From Christensenella sp964438705 (GTDB taxonomy: Bacteria; Bacillota; Clostridia; Christensenellales; Christensenellaceae), in NCBI GenBank assembly GCA_964438705.1, contig CAYTKQ010000010.1, positions 48,459 to 112,458 of the forward strand: 64,000 nucleotides of DNA, read 5' to 3'. Below, one piece after another: positions 25,440-34,269 of this stretch. Made by a program: the position numbers and the translations under genes. The first letter of the stretch is position 1. Every line of letters starts with the position of its first letter. Below the pieces are notes generated by a model that saw only the letters and a program-made list of their open reading frames with translations, searched no databases and was not told where the DNA came from.

Positions 25440-27056
25440 TTATTGCAGCTCGCCCCGCAGATAGATCGCCGCGATGTTGGCCACGTGGTCCGCGACGCGT
25501 TCGCACATGGTGATGATATCCGTGAACAGCGTGCTTCCCGACGGGCTGCACTCTCCGCGCTTGAGGCGTTTGACGTGGTTCTTTTTGATCTTGGCCTCGT
25601 AGTGATCCACCTCGTCCTCGATCTCGATCACGCGCTGTGCGCTTTCCTTGTTTCCTTCCTTTAACGCCTCGCGCAGCAGCCGGAAGGATTCGTTGATCTT
25701 GTCGGCCATAAACCGTATCTCCAGCTCGCCTTTTTTGGACAGCTTAGTCTTCTTATCCAGCCGGATCGCCGCCATGTCCGCAATGTTTTGCGCAATGTCT
25801 GAAATGCGCTCGATATCCATGATGACGTGAAGCATGCCCGTCACCGTGCGAGAGTCCACCTCCGAAAGCCCGGTCTGGCTGAGGTTCGCGAGCGCGTCGG
25901 TGATCTCGTGATTCAAATAGTTCACAACCTTTTCGTTTTCGCCCACCTCGTCGATCAGCTTTTCATCACGCTCCAAAAAGCTTTGGATCGCAAGGTTGAA
26001 GTTCTCGCCCGAAAGGCGCTCCATGCGTGCCACCTCGAGGATGGCCTGCCCCACCACGACCGGTGGGCTGTCCGCGTTTTTGTCGATGTACTTGAGCTTT
26101 TTGCCCTCGAGCTGCTTGTCTTCCCCGCGAATGAAGAAATACGATATTTTGGTCAGCGCCTGCGGGAACCAGATAAAGATGAGTGCGTTCACAACATTAA
26201 AGAATGTATGGAAATTCGCCAGTTGGTTGACGGGCGAATTCGGCGTCCATGACTTGATCCAGTCCACAATGGGCAGGAACCGTATCAGTGCCATAAAGAT
26301 CGCCGCCCCCAGAATGTTGAAAAACAGCAGTGCCACCGCCGTACGCTTGGCGGTTCTGGTGCCCGACAGACTGGCGAGGATGGCTGTGACGCACGTACCG
26401 ATGTTGAGGCCGAGGATCACATACACCGCCGAATCCAGCCCCATCACGCCTTGCAGGGCAAACGCCTGAATGATGCCCATCGTCGCGGACGAACTTTGAA
26501 TGACGGCTGTGACCGCAAGCCCCGCAAGCAGGCCGATCCACGGCTCCTGAAACGATCCGAGCATGTCGATGAACGGCTGGAACTCGCGCAGCGGCGCGAC
26601 CGCCTCCGACATGATCTCCATGCCGAAAAGCAGGATGCCAAGCCCACCGATGATCTCGCCGATGCGGCGGATGGAACGCTTTTTGATGAACAGCATCATC
26701 AGTACGCCCGCAAACAGGATGGCCGGAGCCACCTGCGTCACCTTCAGCGCAACAATCTGCGCCGTGATGGTCGTACCGATGTTCGCGCCGATCCCCACGT
26801 TGATCGCCTGCGTCAAAGACATCAGCCCCGCGTTCACAAAGCCGACCACCATCACCGTCGTCGCCGACGAGCTCTGGATGACCGCCGTCACACCCGCACC
26901 AAGCCCGAGCGCCGCAAAACGGTTTTTCGTCATCAGCTCGAGGCCGGTTCTCAGCTTGTCGCCTGCCGCCGCTTCAAGGCCGTCCGACATCAGCTTCATT
27001 CCGTAAAGAAAAAGCCCCAGACCGCCAACAAGCATCAAAATTCCAAATACATCCAT
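25440..27056 (-). CDS. Na/Pi cotransporter family protein with PhoU-like domain
   Basis: A 538-residue protein importing or exporting phosphate with sodium. The membrane part (residues 1-300) contains the duplicated QSSSAT motif (QSSSATTVMVVG and QSSSATMGII), the hallmark of the NptA/PNaS family. The C-terminal ~200 residues are helical with PhoU-like repeats (IMDIERISDIAQNIADMAA; ERVADHVANIA), probably regulating transport by phosphate or kinase status. It is single, with no pst or pho gene nearby. Confidence 0.93.
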   Translation of the reverse strand: MDVFGILMLVGGLGLFLYGMKLMSDGLEAAAGDKLRTGLELMTKNRFAALGLGAGVTAVIQSSSATTVMVVGFVNAGLMSLTQAINVGIGANIGTTITAQIVALKVTQVAPAILFAGVLMMLFIKKRSIRRIGEIIGGLGILLFGMEIMSEAVAPLREFQPFIDMLGSFQEPWIGLLAGLAVTAVIQSSSATMGIIQAFALQGVMGLDSAVYVILGLNIGTCVTAILASLSGTRTAKRTAVALLFFNILGAAIFMALIRFLPIVDWIKSWTPNSPVNQLANFHTFFNVVNALIFIWFPQALTKISYFFIRGEDKQLEGKKLKYIDKNADSPPVVVGQAILEVARMERLSGENFNLAIQSFLERDEKLIDEVGENEKVVNYLNHEITDALANLSQTGLSEVDSRTVTGMLHVIMDIERISDIAQNIADMAAIRLDKKTKLSKKGELEIRFMADKINESFRLLREALKEGNKESAQRVIEIEDEVDHYEAKIKKNHVKRLKRGECSPSGSTLFTDIITMCERVADHVANIAAIYLRGELQ

Positions 27057-27082
27057 ACCTTGTCTCCCATCATATTTACAAC

Positions 27083-27547
27083 TTACCCCATACCCAAATA
27101 GCCATTTTGACGCAGCGCCTCATAGACACCCACGCACACCGCGTTGGAAAGATTGAGACACCGCTGATCCTTTTGCATGGGAATGCGCACGGAGCGCCCC
27201 TCGTTTTGCGCGATCAGCTCTCTTGGAAGCCCCGCTGTCTCTTTTCCAAACACCAAAAAACAGTTGGCGGAATAGTCCGCCCGGTCGAAATTCTTTTCTG
27301 CCTTGGAAGAAAAATACCAAAAATCACCTTGCGGATATTTTTGGTATAGCTCTTCCAGATTCTGATATGTAAATAGAGTAAGGTCCTTCCAATAATCAAG
27401 GCCCGCACGGCGCACATGCTTTTCATCCAGAGAAAATCCCATCGGCCCCACGATGTGGAGCACGCTGCCCGTGACAACGCACGTCCGCGCAATATTCCCT
27501 GTATTCTGCGGAATTTCGGGTTCAACCAGAACAACCTGTACTGCCAT
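27083..27547 (-). CDS. trmL: tRNA (cytidine/uridine-2'-O-)-methyltransferase
   Basis: Methylates the 2'-O of the wobble nucleotide 34 in tRNA-Leu. The 154-residue SPOUT-fold protein shows the three motifs: VEPEIPQNTGNIARTC near the N-terminus, the central LVFGKETAGLPRELI, and the trefoil-knot block RCLNLSNAVCVGVYEALRQ. I use the ATG at 27547 (MAVQVVLVEP), since the upstream in-frame TTG has no better RBS. It is cotranscribed with nothing obvious: the Na/Pi gene begins 26 bp downstream on the same strand, so the two may form an operon. Confidence 0.93.
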   Translation of the reverse strand: MAVQVVLVEPEIPQNTGNIARTCVVTGSVLHIVGPMGFSLDEKHVRRAGLDYWKDLTLFTYQNLEELYQKYPQGDFWYFSSKAEKNFDRADYSANCFLVFGKETAGLPRELIAQNEGRSVRIPMQKDQRCLNLSNAVCVGVYEALRQNGYLGMG

Positions 27548-27668
27548 CTTTTCCTTCGCTTTCAAAAAGATTCTGAAATCACTCCATAATAGAGTATAAT
27601 GTAAAATCCATATGTGCGCAACGTAAAATTTGGGTGAATTTTTGCTCTGCGCTTTTTTTAATTTATGG

Positions 27669-27707
27669 TTGACAAAACCCGCCTTATGATTATACTTATA
27701 ATCATAA
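27669..27707 (+). promoter_or_regulatory. promoter with overlapping operator dyad for the BlaI-like/M56 unit
   Basis: TTGACA (27669-27674) and TATACT (27691-27696) are 16 bp apart. A perfect 10-bp inverted repeat with 4-bp spacer, TTATGATTAT ACTT ATAATCATAA, spans 27684-27707 and covers the -10 hexamer. This position is ideal for autorepression by the BlaI-like protein encoded next. Confidence 0.75.
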
Positions 27708-27772
27708 GCTTGTTTCTATAATCGCACAAAATGTTCATACAATAATTGAATCTCACAAGGGAGGAATATCAG

Positions 27773-28141
27773 ATGGACATGACCTTGACCTATTCCGAAT
27801 GGATGGTGATGAACGCACTTTGGGGAAAAGACCCGCAGCCGCTTTCAGGTGTGATCGCGACCATGGGCGAAACGATGGACTGGAGCTACCGCACCTATGC
27901 TTCCTACCTCAAAAAGCTTTGTGACAAAGGATTTGCGGGGTTTGAGGCAAAGGGGCGCGATAAATTTTACTACCCGCTCGTGCGACGCGAGGATTGCATT
28001 CGTGCCGAAAGCCGCAGCCTTCTGAACAAGGTGAAGAGCAAAAAGGCCCTCTTGCTGTGCATGATCGAGGAAAGCGGATTGAGCGGTGCGGATGAGGACG
28101 AACTGCGCGCGCTGATCGAGCAGCTGGGTGAATCAAAATGA
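27773..28141 (+). CDS. BlaI/MecI-family transcriptional repressor
   Basis: A 122-residue winged-helix repressor of the BlaI/MecI/CopY family: LTYSEWMVMNALWGKDPQPLSG is the first helix pair, YRTYASYLKKLCDKGFAGFEAKG the recognition helix region, and the C-terminal half is the dimerisation helix. These repressors dimerise on a palindromic operator and are inactivated by cleavage by a partner M56 peptidase. The ATG at 27773 is 8 bp after AGGGAGG. It overlaps the peptidase gene by 4 bp (ATGA), so the pair is translationally coupled. Confidence 0.9.
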   Translation: MDMTLTYSEWMVMNALWGKDPQPLSGVIATMGETMDWSYRTYASYLKKLCDKGFAGFEAKGRDKFYYPLVRREDCIRAESRSLLNKVKSKKALLLCMIEESGLSGADEDELRALIEQLGESK

Positions 28142-30462
28142 GCGCGCTGCGTATCCTGCTCGAGATCACGGTATACTCGGCTGTGCTGTTTTCCGCCATT
28201 ATGCTTGTGAAAACGGTTTTCAAAAAACAGCTTTCCCCCTCCCTGCAATACTTTGTCTGGTTTTTGCTGCTCGCGCGGCTGCTTCTTCCCGTCACACTGC
28301 AAAGCGGTGTAACACTGTTTACCATTCCGCATCAGGAAACGCAGACCATTGCCGCTCCTGTCGCGCCGGACAGCGCGAATCGTTCCGCCGCAACAGCACC
28401 GGAAGTTGTGGTACAGCCGCAAACACCCGCAACGCCGCAGGCATCCGCACCCGCCTTGACACAGACGTCCGCACCGGGCATGACTTCCGGCGAGGCAAAA
28501 ACGCCTCCCGTTGCAATTCCCTTGGAAACGCTGCTGTTCGTGTGGGGCGCGGGCGCGCTTGTGATGGGCGCTCGAACAATATACAGCTACGCTGTGCTTT
28601 CTGCAAAAATTAAGCGAACCTCCGTGCCCGCTTCCGCGCAGTTGCGGCATACGGTCACCCGGATGCGGCGCGTTCTCGGCATTCGGCGCGATCTGAAGAT
28701 ACGCGTGCAGGGCACCATCGATTCGCCCGCGCTTACCGCGTCGTTTTTTCCCACACTTTTGCTTCCGCTCTCCCTGCTCGACGACCCGGACCGCCTCGAT
28801 TTTGCGCTCCGGCACGAGCTCACGCATTTCAAGCGCCATGATTACATCGTATGCATCCTGCTGCTCGTTTTGCGCGCGGTCTACTGGTTCAACCCTTTCG
28901 TGTGGCTGATGCAAAAAAATATGAAGGCGGATATGGAGTTTGCGTGCGACAACATGGCGGCCGCCGCCTTATCCGCTCCCGAGCGGAGAAAATATGCACA
29001 GACCGTGCTCGACATGTTTTCCGGACGGCACAGCCAGCAGCCCGTGCTGGGCATGTCGCTTGAAGCAAACCGCCAGACAGCCGAAAGACGGATACGCGGG
29101 GTGTTCATGCGCAGCAAAACCCGGCGCGGCATGCGCGGCGTATGCGTGATCGTCGCGGCGGTCCTGTTTGCTATATGCTTTACGACAGCGTGCCAGCCGG
29201 TGCGGGAGATTTTCCCCGGCATCACCTCCGTGCAAAAATTTGTAAACGGCACGACCGTAGGTAAGGTGGATGTGAGCGGCATGACCTTTGAAGAAGGGAT
29301 GCAGGCAGTTGTTAATTCGTCAGACCAACTGCTTGACGCACAAAAAATCGTATATACGGTTCCGGGTATTGAAAAACGATATGTATACTCCGCCGCCGAC
29401 GTGGATGCAAAAGCCGATACCGTCCCCGCGCTCCGGCAGGCCATGACGAACGGCGGGAGCGTTCCGCTCGGCTTCACCATCAATGAAACGAAGCTCAACG
29501 CGATGATCCGTTTGGACAGCGCGGACTGGAGTCAGCCCGCTCCCGATGTGTTTGATGTGCAAAAATTCGCGGATGAAACCGCCCTCACGACTTCCGCCCA
29601 GCTCATCAAATTATCCTCCGTCGAAGTTTCTGACAGTGTGTTTCGCGCGGATACCGCGGCCCTCGCCGCCGAGATCAAAAAGCAGGCCGCCGCGGGAATT
29701 TTCAAGGAATTTTCCGCACCCGGCTCTACCAGATCGGTACAGGCGCCCGTACTGATGGCCGAATATTCGACCGACTTCCACCCCTCCGTTCAGGGGCGGC
29801 GCTTCAACATCTGGAAGGCCGCCGACCTCATCAACGGCGTGCGGATCGACCCGGGGCAGACGTGGTCCATGAACGAGGCGATCGGCCCGCTCACCTATGA
29901 GCGCGGCTGGAAGGGCGCGCCGGGCATCACAAACGCGACATATGAAACGTTTGCGGGCAGCGGAACGGATCAGACGGCGACCACGCTGTACGTCGCCGCG
30001 CTGCAAAGCGAACTCACCGTCGTCGAGCGCACGCATCACACGTGGCCTCTTGCCTACGTTCCCGGTGGGCTGGACGCGGCGGTCTCAACGGAAGGACCCG
30101 ATCTTAAGCTGAAAAATCCTTATGACGAGCCTGTATATCTATTTGCCTTGTGCAACGGGGATACGAATACCCTGCAGGTGCAGATATACGGCCCCGGATT
30201 TGCTGACGGCCTGACGCGCTCGTTTACCTCTGATCTTGTTTCTTCGGGCGAATCCGCCGGACAAAAGTATATTTACGATCCCTCTCTATCGAACGAACAG
30301 GAAGCAACGGTGCAGCTCGGACACCCAAGCAAGCAATACGTGATCTATAAGCAATACCTGGATTCCAACGGCGGTGTCGTGAAGTCGGAGGAATTCGGCA
30401 TCGAGCAATACGAAGGCACGCCCGCGATCATGCGCACGGGCGATCCGTCAAAGGCACAGTAA
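28138..30462 (+). CDS. M56 (BlaR1-type) metallopeptidase fused to a VanW domain
   Basis: A 774-residue membrane protein. Residues 1-345 are the M56 family: several transmembrane helices, zinc motif HELTH at residues 226-230 (RHELTHFKRHD), and downstream EFACD as the third zinc ligand region. After another helix (about 335-350) the usual BlaR1 penicillin-sensor domain is replaced by a peptidoglycan-binding region of the PG_binding_4 type (VGKVDVSGMTFEEG) and a VanW domain (FNIWKAADLINGVRIDPGQT, WSMNEAIGPLTYERGWKGAPG). It is encoded with a BlaI-like repressor. It probably senses the wall or glycopeptide state and cleaves the repressor; ligand unknown. Confidence 0.88.
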   Translation: MSALRILLEITVYSAVLFSAIMLVKTVFKKQLSPSLQYFVWFLLLARLLLPVTLQSGVTLFTIPHQETQTIAAPVAPDSANRSAATAPEVVVQPQTPATPQASAPALTQTSAPGMTSGEAKTPPVAIPLETLLFVWGAGALVMGARTIYSYAVLSAKIKRTSVPASAQLRHTVTRMRRVLGIRRDLKIRVQGTIDSPALTASFFPTLLLPLSLLDDPDRLDFALRHELTHFKRHDYIVCILLLVLRAVYWFNPFVWLMQKNMKADMEFACDNMAAAALSAPERRKYAQTVLDMFSGRHSQQPVLGMSLEANRQTAERRIRGVFMRSKTRRGMRGVCVIVAAVLFAICFTTACQPVREIFPGITSVQKFVNGTTVGKVDVSGMTFEEGMQAVVNSSDQLLDAQKIVYTVPGIEKRYVYSAADVDAKADTVPALRQAMTNGGSVPLGFTINETKLNAMIRLDSADWSQPAPDVFDVQKFADETALTTSAQLIKLSSVEVSDSVFRADTAALAAEIKKQAAAGIFKEFSAPGSTRSVQAPVLMAEYSTDFHPSVQGRRFNIWKAADLINGVRIDPGQTWSMNEAIGPLTYERGWKGAPGITNATYETFAGSGTDQTATTLYVAALQSELTVVERTHHTWPLAYVPGGLDAAVSTEGPDLKLKNPYDEPVYLFALCNGDTNTLQVQIYGPGFADGLTRSFTSDLVSSGESAGQKYIYDPSLSNEQEATVQLGHPSKQYVIYKQYLDSNGGVVKSEEFGIEQYEGTPAIMRTGDPSKAQ

Positions 30463-30530
30463 GTTTTTGTTGCATATCATCCTTTAAAAGGGGTATAGTA
30501 TTCATAGACCAACGAACGGAGGAAAATCCC

Positions 30531-30737
30531 ATGGCGATGGAAAACAAATTGATATGCAATTGCAAGCAGGTGACCCTTGCGGATATTGAAAGCGCGCTCA
30601 GAAGCGGCAAAAAAATGTCCGACGTAACGTCTGCGTTTGACGAGGTGCAGAAAATGACGAACTGCTCCACCGGCTGCGGCCAGTGTCACGACAAGATCAT
30701 GGACATTATTGCGGATATGATGTACGAAATCGTTTGA
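30531..30737 (+). CDS. BFD-like [2Fe-2S]-binding protein
   Basis: A 68-residue protein of the bacterioferritin-associated ferredoxin type. It has cysteines at residues 9 and 11 (ICNC) and 45, 49 and 52 (NCSTGCGQC), which match the CxC...CxxC cluster ligands with one extra Cys. A weak GGAGG (before the ATG) and good spacing support the start. It follows the M56-VanW gene by 68 bp and ends in its own terminator. BFD domains often accept electrons for iron release or form parts of oxidoreductases; no partner is adjacent. Confidence 0.85.
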   Translation: MAMENKLICNCKQVTLADIESALRSGKKMSDVTSAFDEVQKMTNCSTGCGQCHDKIMDIIADMMYEIV

Positions 30738-30746
30738 CCTCAAAAT

Positions 30747-30776
30747 AAAAACGGCGGGATGTCCCGTCGTTTTTTT
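30747..30776 (+). terminator. terminator of the BFD-like gene
   Basis: AAAAACGGCGGGA pairs with TCCCGTCGTTTTT (one G-T) with a 2-nt loop. A-rich before and T-rich after, so bidirectional. Repeat copy B starts at its last base. Confidence 0.93.
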
Positions 30777-31140
30777 ATGTGATTTTGAACGGGTCGATCG
30801 GCGTGATGCTGTACATGAACGCGCCAGTCGGGAATTTGCATCCCGCTAACCCAACCCCGCTGCGCGGTGTTAAAGCGCGCGGGACACAAACACCCAACCG
30901 ACGCGCGGCGAACAGATGGCGCATAAGCGGCACCGATCCTGATGTGCTGGGGTGCGTAGCCTGTTGCAAGATGCCGACGGACGGGGCCTTGTGCAGGGCG
31001 CTTAGAGATTTGTTTCTCACTGACGCGCCCGGAACACGGAGCGGCGGCACGGGTGTTTTGGCCTTGCTTTTGCGAAACTAGCGCCGCGCCCCCGGGAGGT
31101 CGGCGCTTGCAACTAGGCTTTCGCCGGATAAAATCACATA
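30776..31140 (+). repeat. dispersed structured repeat, copy B
   Basis: 365 bp with perfect 11-bp terminal inverted repeats, TATGTGATTTT (30776-30786) and AAAATCACATA (31130-31140). Next to them, left CGGCG and right CGCCG extend the pairing. It is highly similar to copies A and C over the core but differs near the left end. The left end touches the BFD-gene terminator and the right end is 5 bp from the stop codon of the converging rhaB. A 91-codon frame runs right to left through most of it and stops at the left arm, but it is not conserved as a whole in other copies. Confidence 0.92.
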
Positions 31141-31145
31141 CCCTT

Positions 31146-32639
31146 TTACGCTCGATTCAGCCCACACACGCGTTTGAAATCCTCGTAGGCCTTCGCCCAA
31201 TCCTGCCGCGTGGCTTCTTCCGCGTCATACACTTCAAATTCGTTGGACGCGCGCACGACACGCCTGATCTCGTCGAGTGAGCCGACCCTGCCGCAGCCAT
31301 AGGCCTGCAGCAGCAGGTTGCCTGTCGCCGTGGCCTCCGCCGGCCCGGCGACCACCTTCAGGCCGAGCGCGTTTGCGGAAAATTGGTTTAGGAGCGCATT
31401 TTTCACGCCGCCGCCAATGATGTGCAGCACATCCACCTGCTTGCCCGTCGCCATGCGCAGAAGATCCACCACGTAGCGGTATTTGAACGCCAGACTCTCA
31501 TAGACGATGCGCGCAACTGTGCCGACATCGTTTAAATCAACCCCCGTCTGCCCTGTCTTTTCCAGATATTCACCGATTGCCGCAATGTTGTCGTGCGGCG
31601 CAAAGAACAGGTCGTCGTCCGGCTCGATGAACGCCGCGAACGGCTTCGCCTTCATTGCAAGCTGCACGATCTCCGCATAATCCAAATCGGGCATCGTGCG
31701 GTTCCACGCCTTTTTGCACTGCTGGATGACCCACAGGCCCATCACGTTTTTCAAAAACAGGTTCTTGCCAAGGCTGCCGCCCGAATTGGAAATACTCATC
31801 TCGCAGCACAGGTCGTTGATCACGGGCGCGTCCGTCTCCACCCCCACCATGCACCATGTGCCCGAGCTGATGTACGCCCAGTTCTCGCCCTCCGCCGGAA
31901 TGGCCGTCGCGGCGCTCGCCGTATCGTGCACCGCGGGCACCACGATCTTCACATCGTGGCTGAGGCCAACCTCGTCCGCAAGCGCGGGGTCGATGGTCCC
32001 AAGCACATCGCCCGCGAATACGATCTTTGTTTTCAGCTTGTCCGGGAAGCCAAATCCCTCAAATATCTCGTCGGACCAGTCTTTTTTGTATGCGTCGAGC
32101 ATCTGCGAGGTAGAGGCCACTGTGAACTCCGCCGCCTTCTTTCCGCACAGCAGATAGTGCAGGATGTCGCCGATGAACAGCATATCGCACACCCCGTCGA
32201 AGCGGTCGGGCGTATCCCGTACCACGGCGATCATGTGATTTAAGGTGTTGATAGGCATAAACTGAATTCCTGTGATGTCATACACGCGTTTGCGCCCCAT
32301 TTTTTCGCGCAGAATCTCGTCCGTCCCGGCCGAGCGCGCGTCGCGGTATTGATAGGGCATCTCCAGAAGCGTGCCGTCCTTTGCGAGAAAGCCGTAATCC
32401 ACGCCCCACGTATCCACGCCGATGCTGTCAAGCTCCTTGCCGTATTTCACCACATAGTTGCGCAGACCGCGCACGATCTCCTCATAAAAACGGTATACGT
32501 TCCAGCGCAGGGAATGATGCACAAACATGCTCTGCGTGGGAAAACGGTGTATTTCCTCCATTTTAAGCACGCCGTTTTCCACGCTGCCCACGACCGCGCG
32601 TCCGCTCTCTGCGCCCAAATCAAATGCCAGATGTCTCAT
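31146..32639 (-). CDS. rhaB: L-rhamnulokinase
   Basis: Phosphorylates L-rhamnulose to rhamnulose 1-phosphate in L-rhamnose catabolism. A 497-residue FGGY-family sugar kinase with N-terminal FDLGAESGRAVVG, a central GVDTWGVDYGFL block and the ATPase C-terminal region (HIIGGGVKNALLNQFSANAL). The ATG at 32639 follows AGGAGAGAGG. It is downstream of rhaA by 65 bp, with a GCTCCC/GGGAGC hairpin between them. Its stop codon is 5 bp from the end of repeat copy B, which therefore occupies its 3' untranslated region. Confidence 0.95.
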   Translation of the reverse strand: MRHLAFDLGAESGRAVVGSVENGVLKMEEIHRFPTQSMFVHHSLRWNVYRFYEEIVRGLRNYVVKYGKELDSIGVDTWGVDYGFLAKDGTLLEMPYQYRDARSAGTDEILREKMGRKRVYDITGIQFMPINTLNHMIAVVRDTPDRFDGVCDMLFIGDILHYLLCGKKAAEFTVASTSQMLDAYKKDWSDEIFEGFGFPDKLKTKIVFAGDVLGTIDPALADEVGLSHDVKIVVPAVHDTASAATAIPAEGENWAYISSGTWCMVGVETDAPVINDLCCEMSISNSGGSLGKNLFLKNVMGLWVIQQCKKAWNRTMPDLDYAEIVQLAMKAKPFAAFIEPDDDLFFAPHDNIAAIGEYLEKTGQTGVDLNDVGTVARIVYESLAFKYRYVVDLLRMATGKQVDVLHIIGGGVKNALLNQFSANALGLKVVAGPAEATATGNLLLQAYGCGRVGSLDEIRRVVRASNEFEVYDAEEATRQDWAKAYEDFKRVCGLNRA

Positions 32640-32704
32640 AATCCTCTCTCCTTTGCAATGCAAAACGCTCCCAGAGAATCACATCCGGGAGCGCTCGTTC
32701 TTGT

Positions 32705-33976
32705 TTAGTCTCTCTTGAACAGGATGTCCCTTTCATACTGCTGCACTTCGCCGTACCAGTCCATGCCCACCGGCACGCCGTTCTTTTCGCAAAAGTAATC
32801 CCACACCGCGTTCACCGGCATGTTCTTGTGCTCTTCCACCATCGCCAGCCTAAAGGTCGTATCGCCCGCCATTTCCTTTTCCATGAGCAGCGCCTGCGGC
32901 TCTAAAAGCGCGGACAGCAGCGCCTTTTGCGACGCGCGCGTGCCGATCACCCACGCTGCGATGCGGTTGATGCTCGCGTCGAAGAAGTCGAGCGCGATGT
33001 AGACCCGAGAAAGCGCCTCCGCACGCACGATCTCCTGCATCAGCGTGTTCACCTCGTCGTTTTGCAGCACCACATGATCGCTGTCCCAGCGCACCGGGCG
33101 GCTCGTGTGCAGCAGCATCTTGTCGATGAATTGCAGCACCGATGAAATCTTGTCCGCTACGCTCTCCGTCGGGTGGAAGTGCCCCAAATCGCACGTCAGC
33201 ATGATGTCACGCGTGATCGCGTAACCAAGCGCCAGCTCTCCCGAACCAGCCGTGAAACTCTCGAGCCCAATGCCGAACACCTTGCTCTCGATGCTGTCCA
33301 GCAAACAATCCTTGGAAATATCCTTTTGCATGATCGCGTCCATGCTCGCAATGAACTGCTTTCTGCGCTGCATGCGGTCCACCGGCGCATCCTTGCTGCC
33401 ATCCACCATCCAGTGGTTGATCACGCACGGGCTGCCCTGCCGTTTCCCCATTTCCTCGCCGATCTCACGGCAGCGTCTGCCGTGCTCGATCCAGAAATCC
33501 CGGATACCCTTGTCGTAGCTTGAAAGCGTATAGCCGCTCTCCGATTTCGGATGCGAAAACATTGAAGGGTTGAAGTCGAGGTTGATGCCAAGCTTCTTCG
33601 CCCAGTCCATCCAGTTTTCGAAATATTTGATCTCAACCGCGTCGCGCTCCACCGCCTTGCCGTCCGTTTCCAGATAGAACGCGTGCAGGTTTGCCCGCTT
33701 TTTGCCGGGGATCAGCGAAAACGCCTTTTCATAGTCTGCGCGCAGCTCCTGCGCATTGCGCGCACGGCCCGGGTAGTTCCCCGTCGCCAGAATGCCGCCC
33801 GACATGCCCTGCTCGCTCACCTCAAAGCCCGTCACATCGTCTCCCTGCCAGCAATGCATCGATATCTCTACCTGCTCCATCGCCTCCACGGCCTTGTCGG
33901 TGTCTACACCAAATTCCGCAAAACGTTCCTTCGCCGCTTCATACTGTGCCGCTACGTTTTTTCCCATTTTCTTCAT
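32705..33976 (-). CDS. rhaA: L-rhamnose isomerase
   Basis: Isomerises L-rhamnose to L-rhamnulose. The 423-residue protein matches the E. coli-type RhaA: N-terminal EISMHCWQGDDVTGFE, the metal-binding EYxE-like block, TCDLGHFHPTESVADKISS and LLHTSRPVRWDSDHVV, and a C-terminal MDWYGEVQQYE. It starts 45 bp downstream of a palindromic operator (34021-34038). It forms an operon with rhaB. A second, unrelated-type rhamnose isomerase lies at 59201-60424. Confidence 0.97.
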   Translation of the reverse strand: MKKMGKNVAAQYEAAKERFAEFGVDTDKAVEAMEQVEISMHCWQGDDVTGFEVSEQGMSGGILATGNYPGRARNAQELRADYEKAFSLIPGKKRANLHAFYLETDGKAVERDAVEIKYFENWMDWAKKLGINLDFNPSMFSHPKSESGYTLSSYDKGIRDFWIEHGRRCREIGEEMGKRQGSPCVINHWMVDGSKDAPVDRMQRRKQFIASMDAIMQKDISKDCLLDSIESKVFGIGLESFTAGSGELALGYAITRDIMLTCDLGHFHPTESVADKISSVLQFIDKMLLHTSRPVRWDSDHVVLQNDEVNTLMQEIVRAEALSRVYIALDFFDASINRIAAWVIGTRASQKALLSALLEPQALLMEKEMAGDTTFRLAMVEEHKNMPVNAVWDYFCEKNGVPVGMDWYGEVQQYERDILFKRD

Positions 33977-34020
33977 ACCCTTTCCATGCTTTTTATTTCG
34001 CGAAACCCTTTGATATTGCG

Positions 34021-34038
34021 CGTTAAAGCGTTTTAACG
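34021..34038. promoter_or_regulatory. LacI-type operator before rhaA
   Basis: CGTTAAAGCGTTTTAACG, an almost perfect 18-bp palindrome centred on GC, 45 bp upstream of the rhaA start. It shares the core TTAAA-N-CGTTTTAA with sites at 47811, 47840, 60459 and 61612. The rest of the 293-bp interval 33977-34269 is AT-rich and shows no gene. Confidence 0.7.
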
Positions 34039-34269
34039 ATCCGGATTTTTATAAGCCATTTTCATGGCTGTACGGTGTTTTTGCTGTGTTGTCGGATAAT
34101 CAAAGGGATTGACTGATACTACCTACTATTATACCCGCTGTAAAAAAATATGCAATATAAATAATTGCGATAAAACATCACAATGTTGCCTAAGTTCCAT
34201 TTTGTTCTAAGGCCTTTTTTGAAGCAGTTTATCCCACATAACATCTTTTAATTTTAAATTTCTTGCTGC

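Noticed and set aside
30775..31050. 91-codon minus-strand frame in repeat copy B
   Set aside because: No RBS, the start is not conserved, and a stop is present in the equivalent frame upstream; copy A carries an internal stop. Kept only as an observation about the left end.
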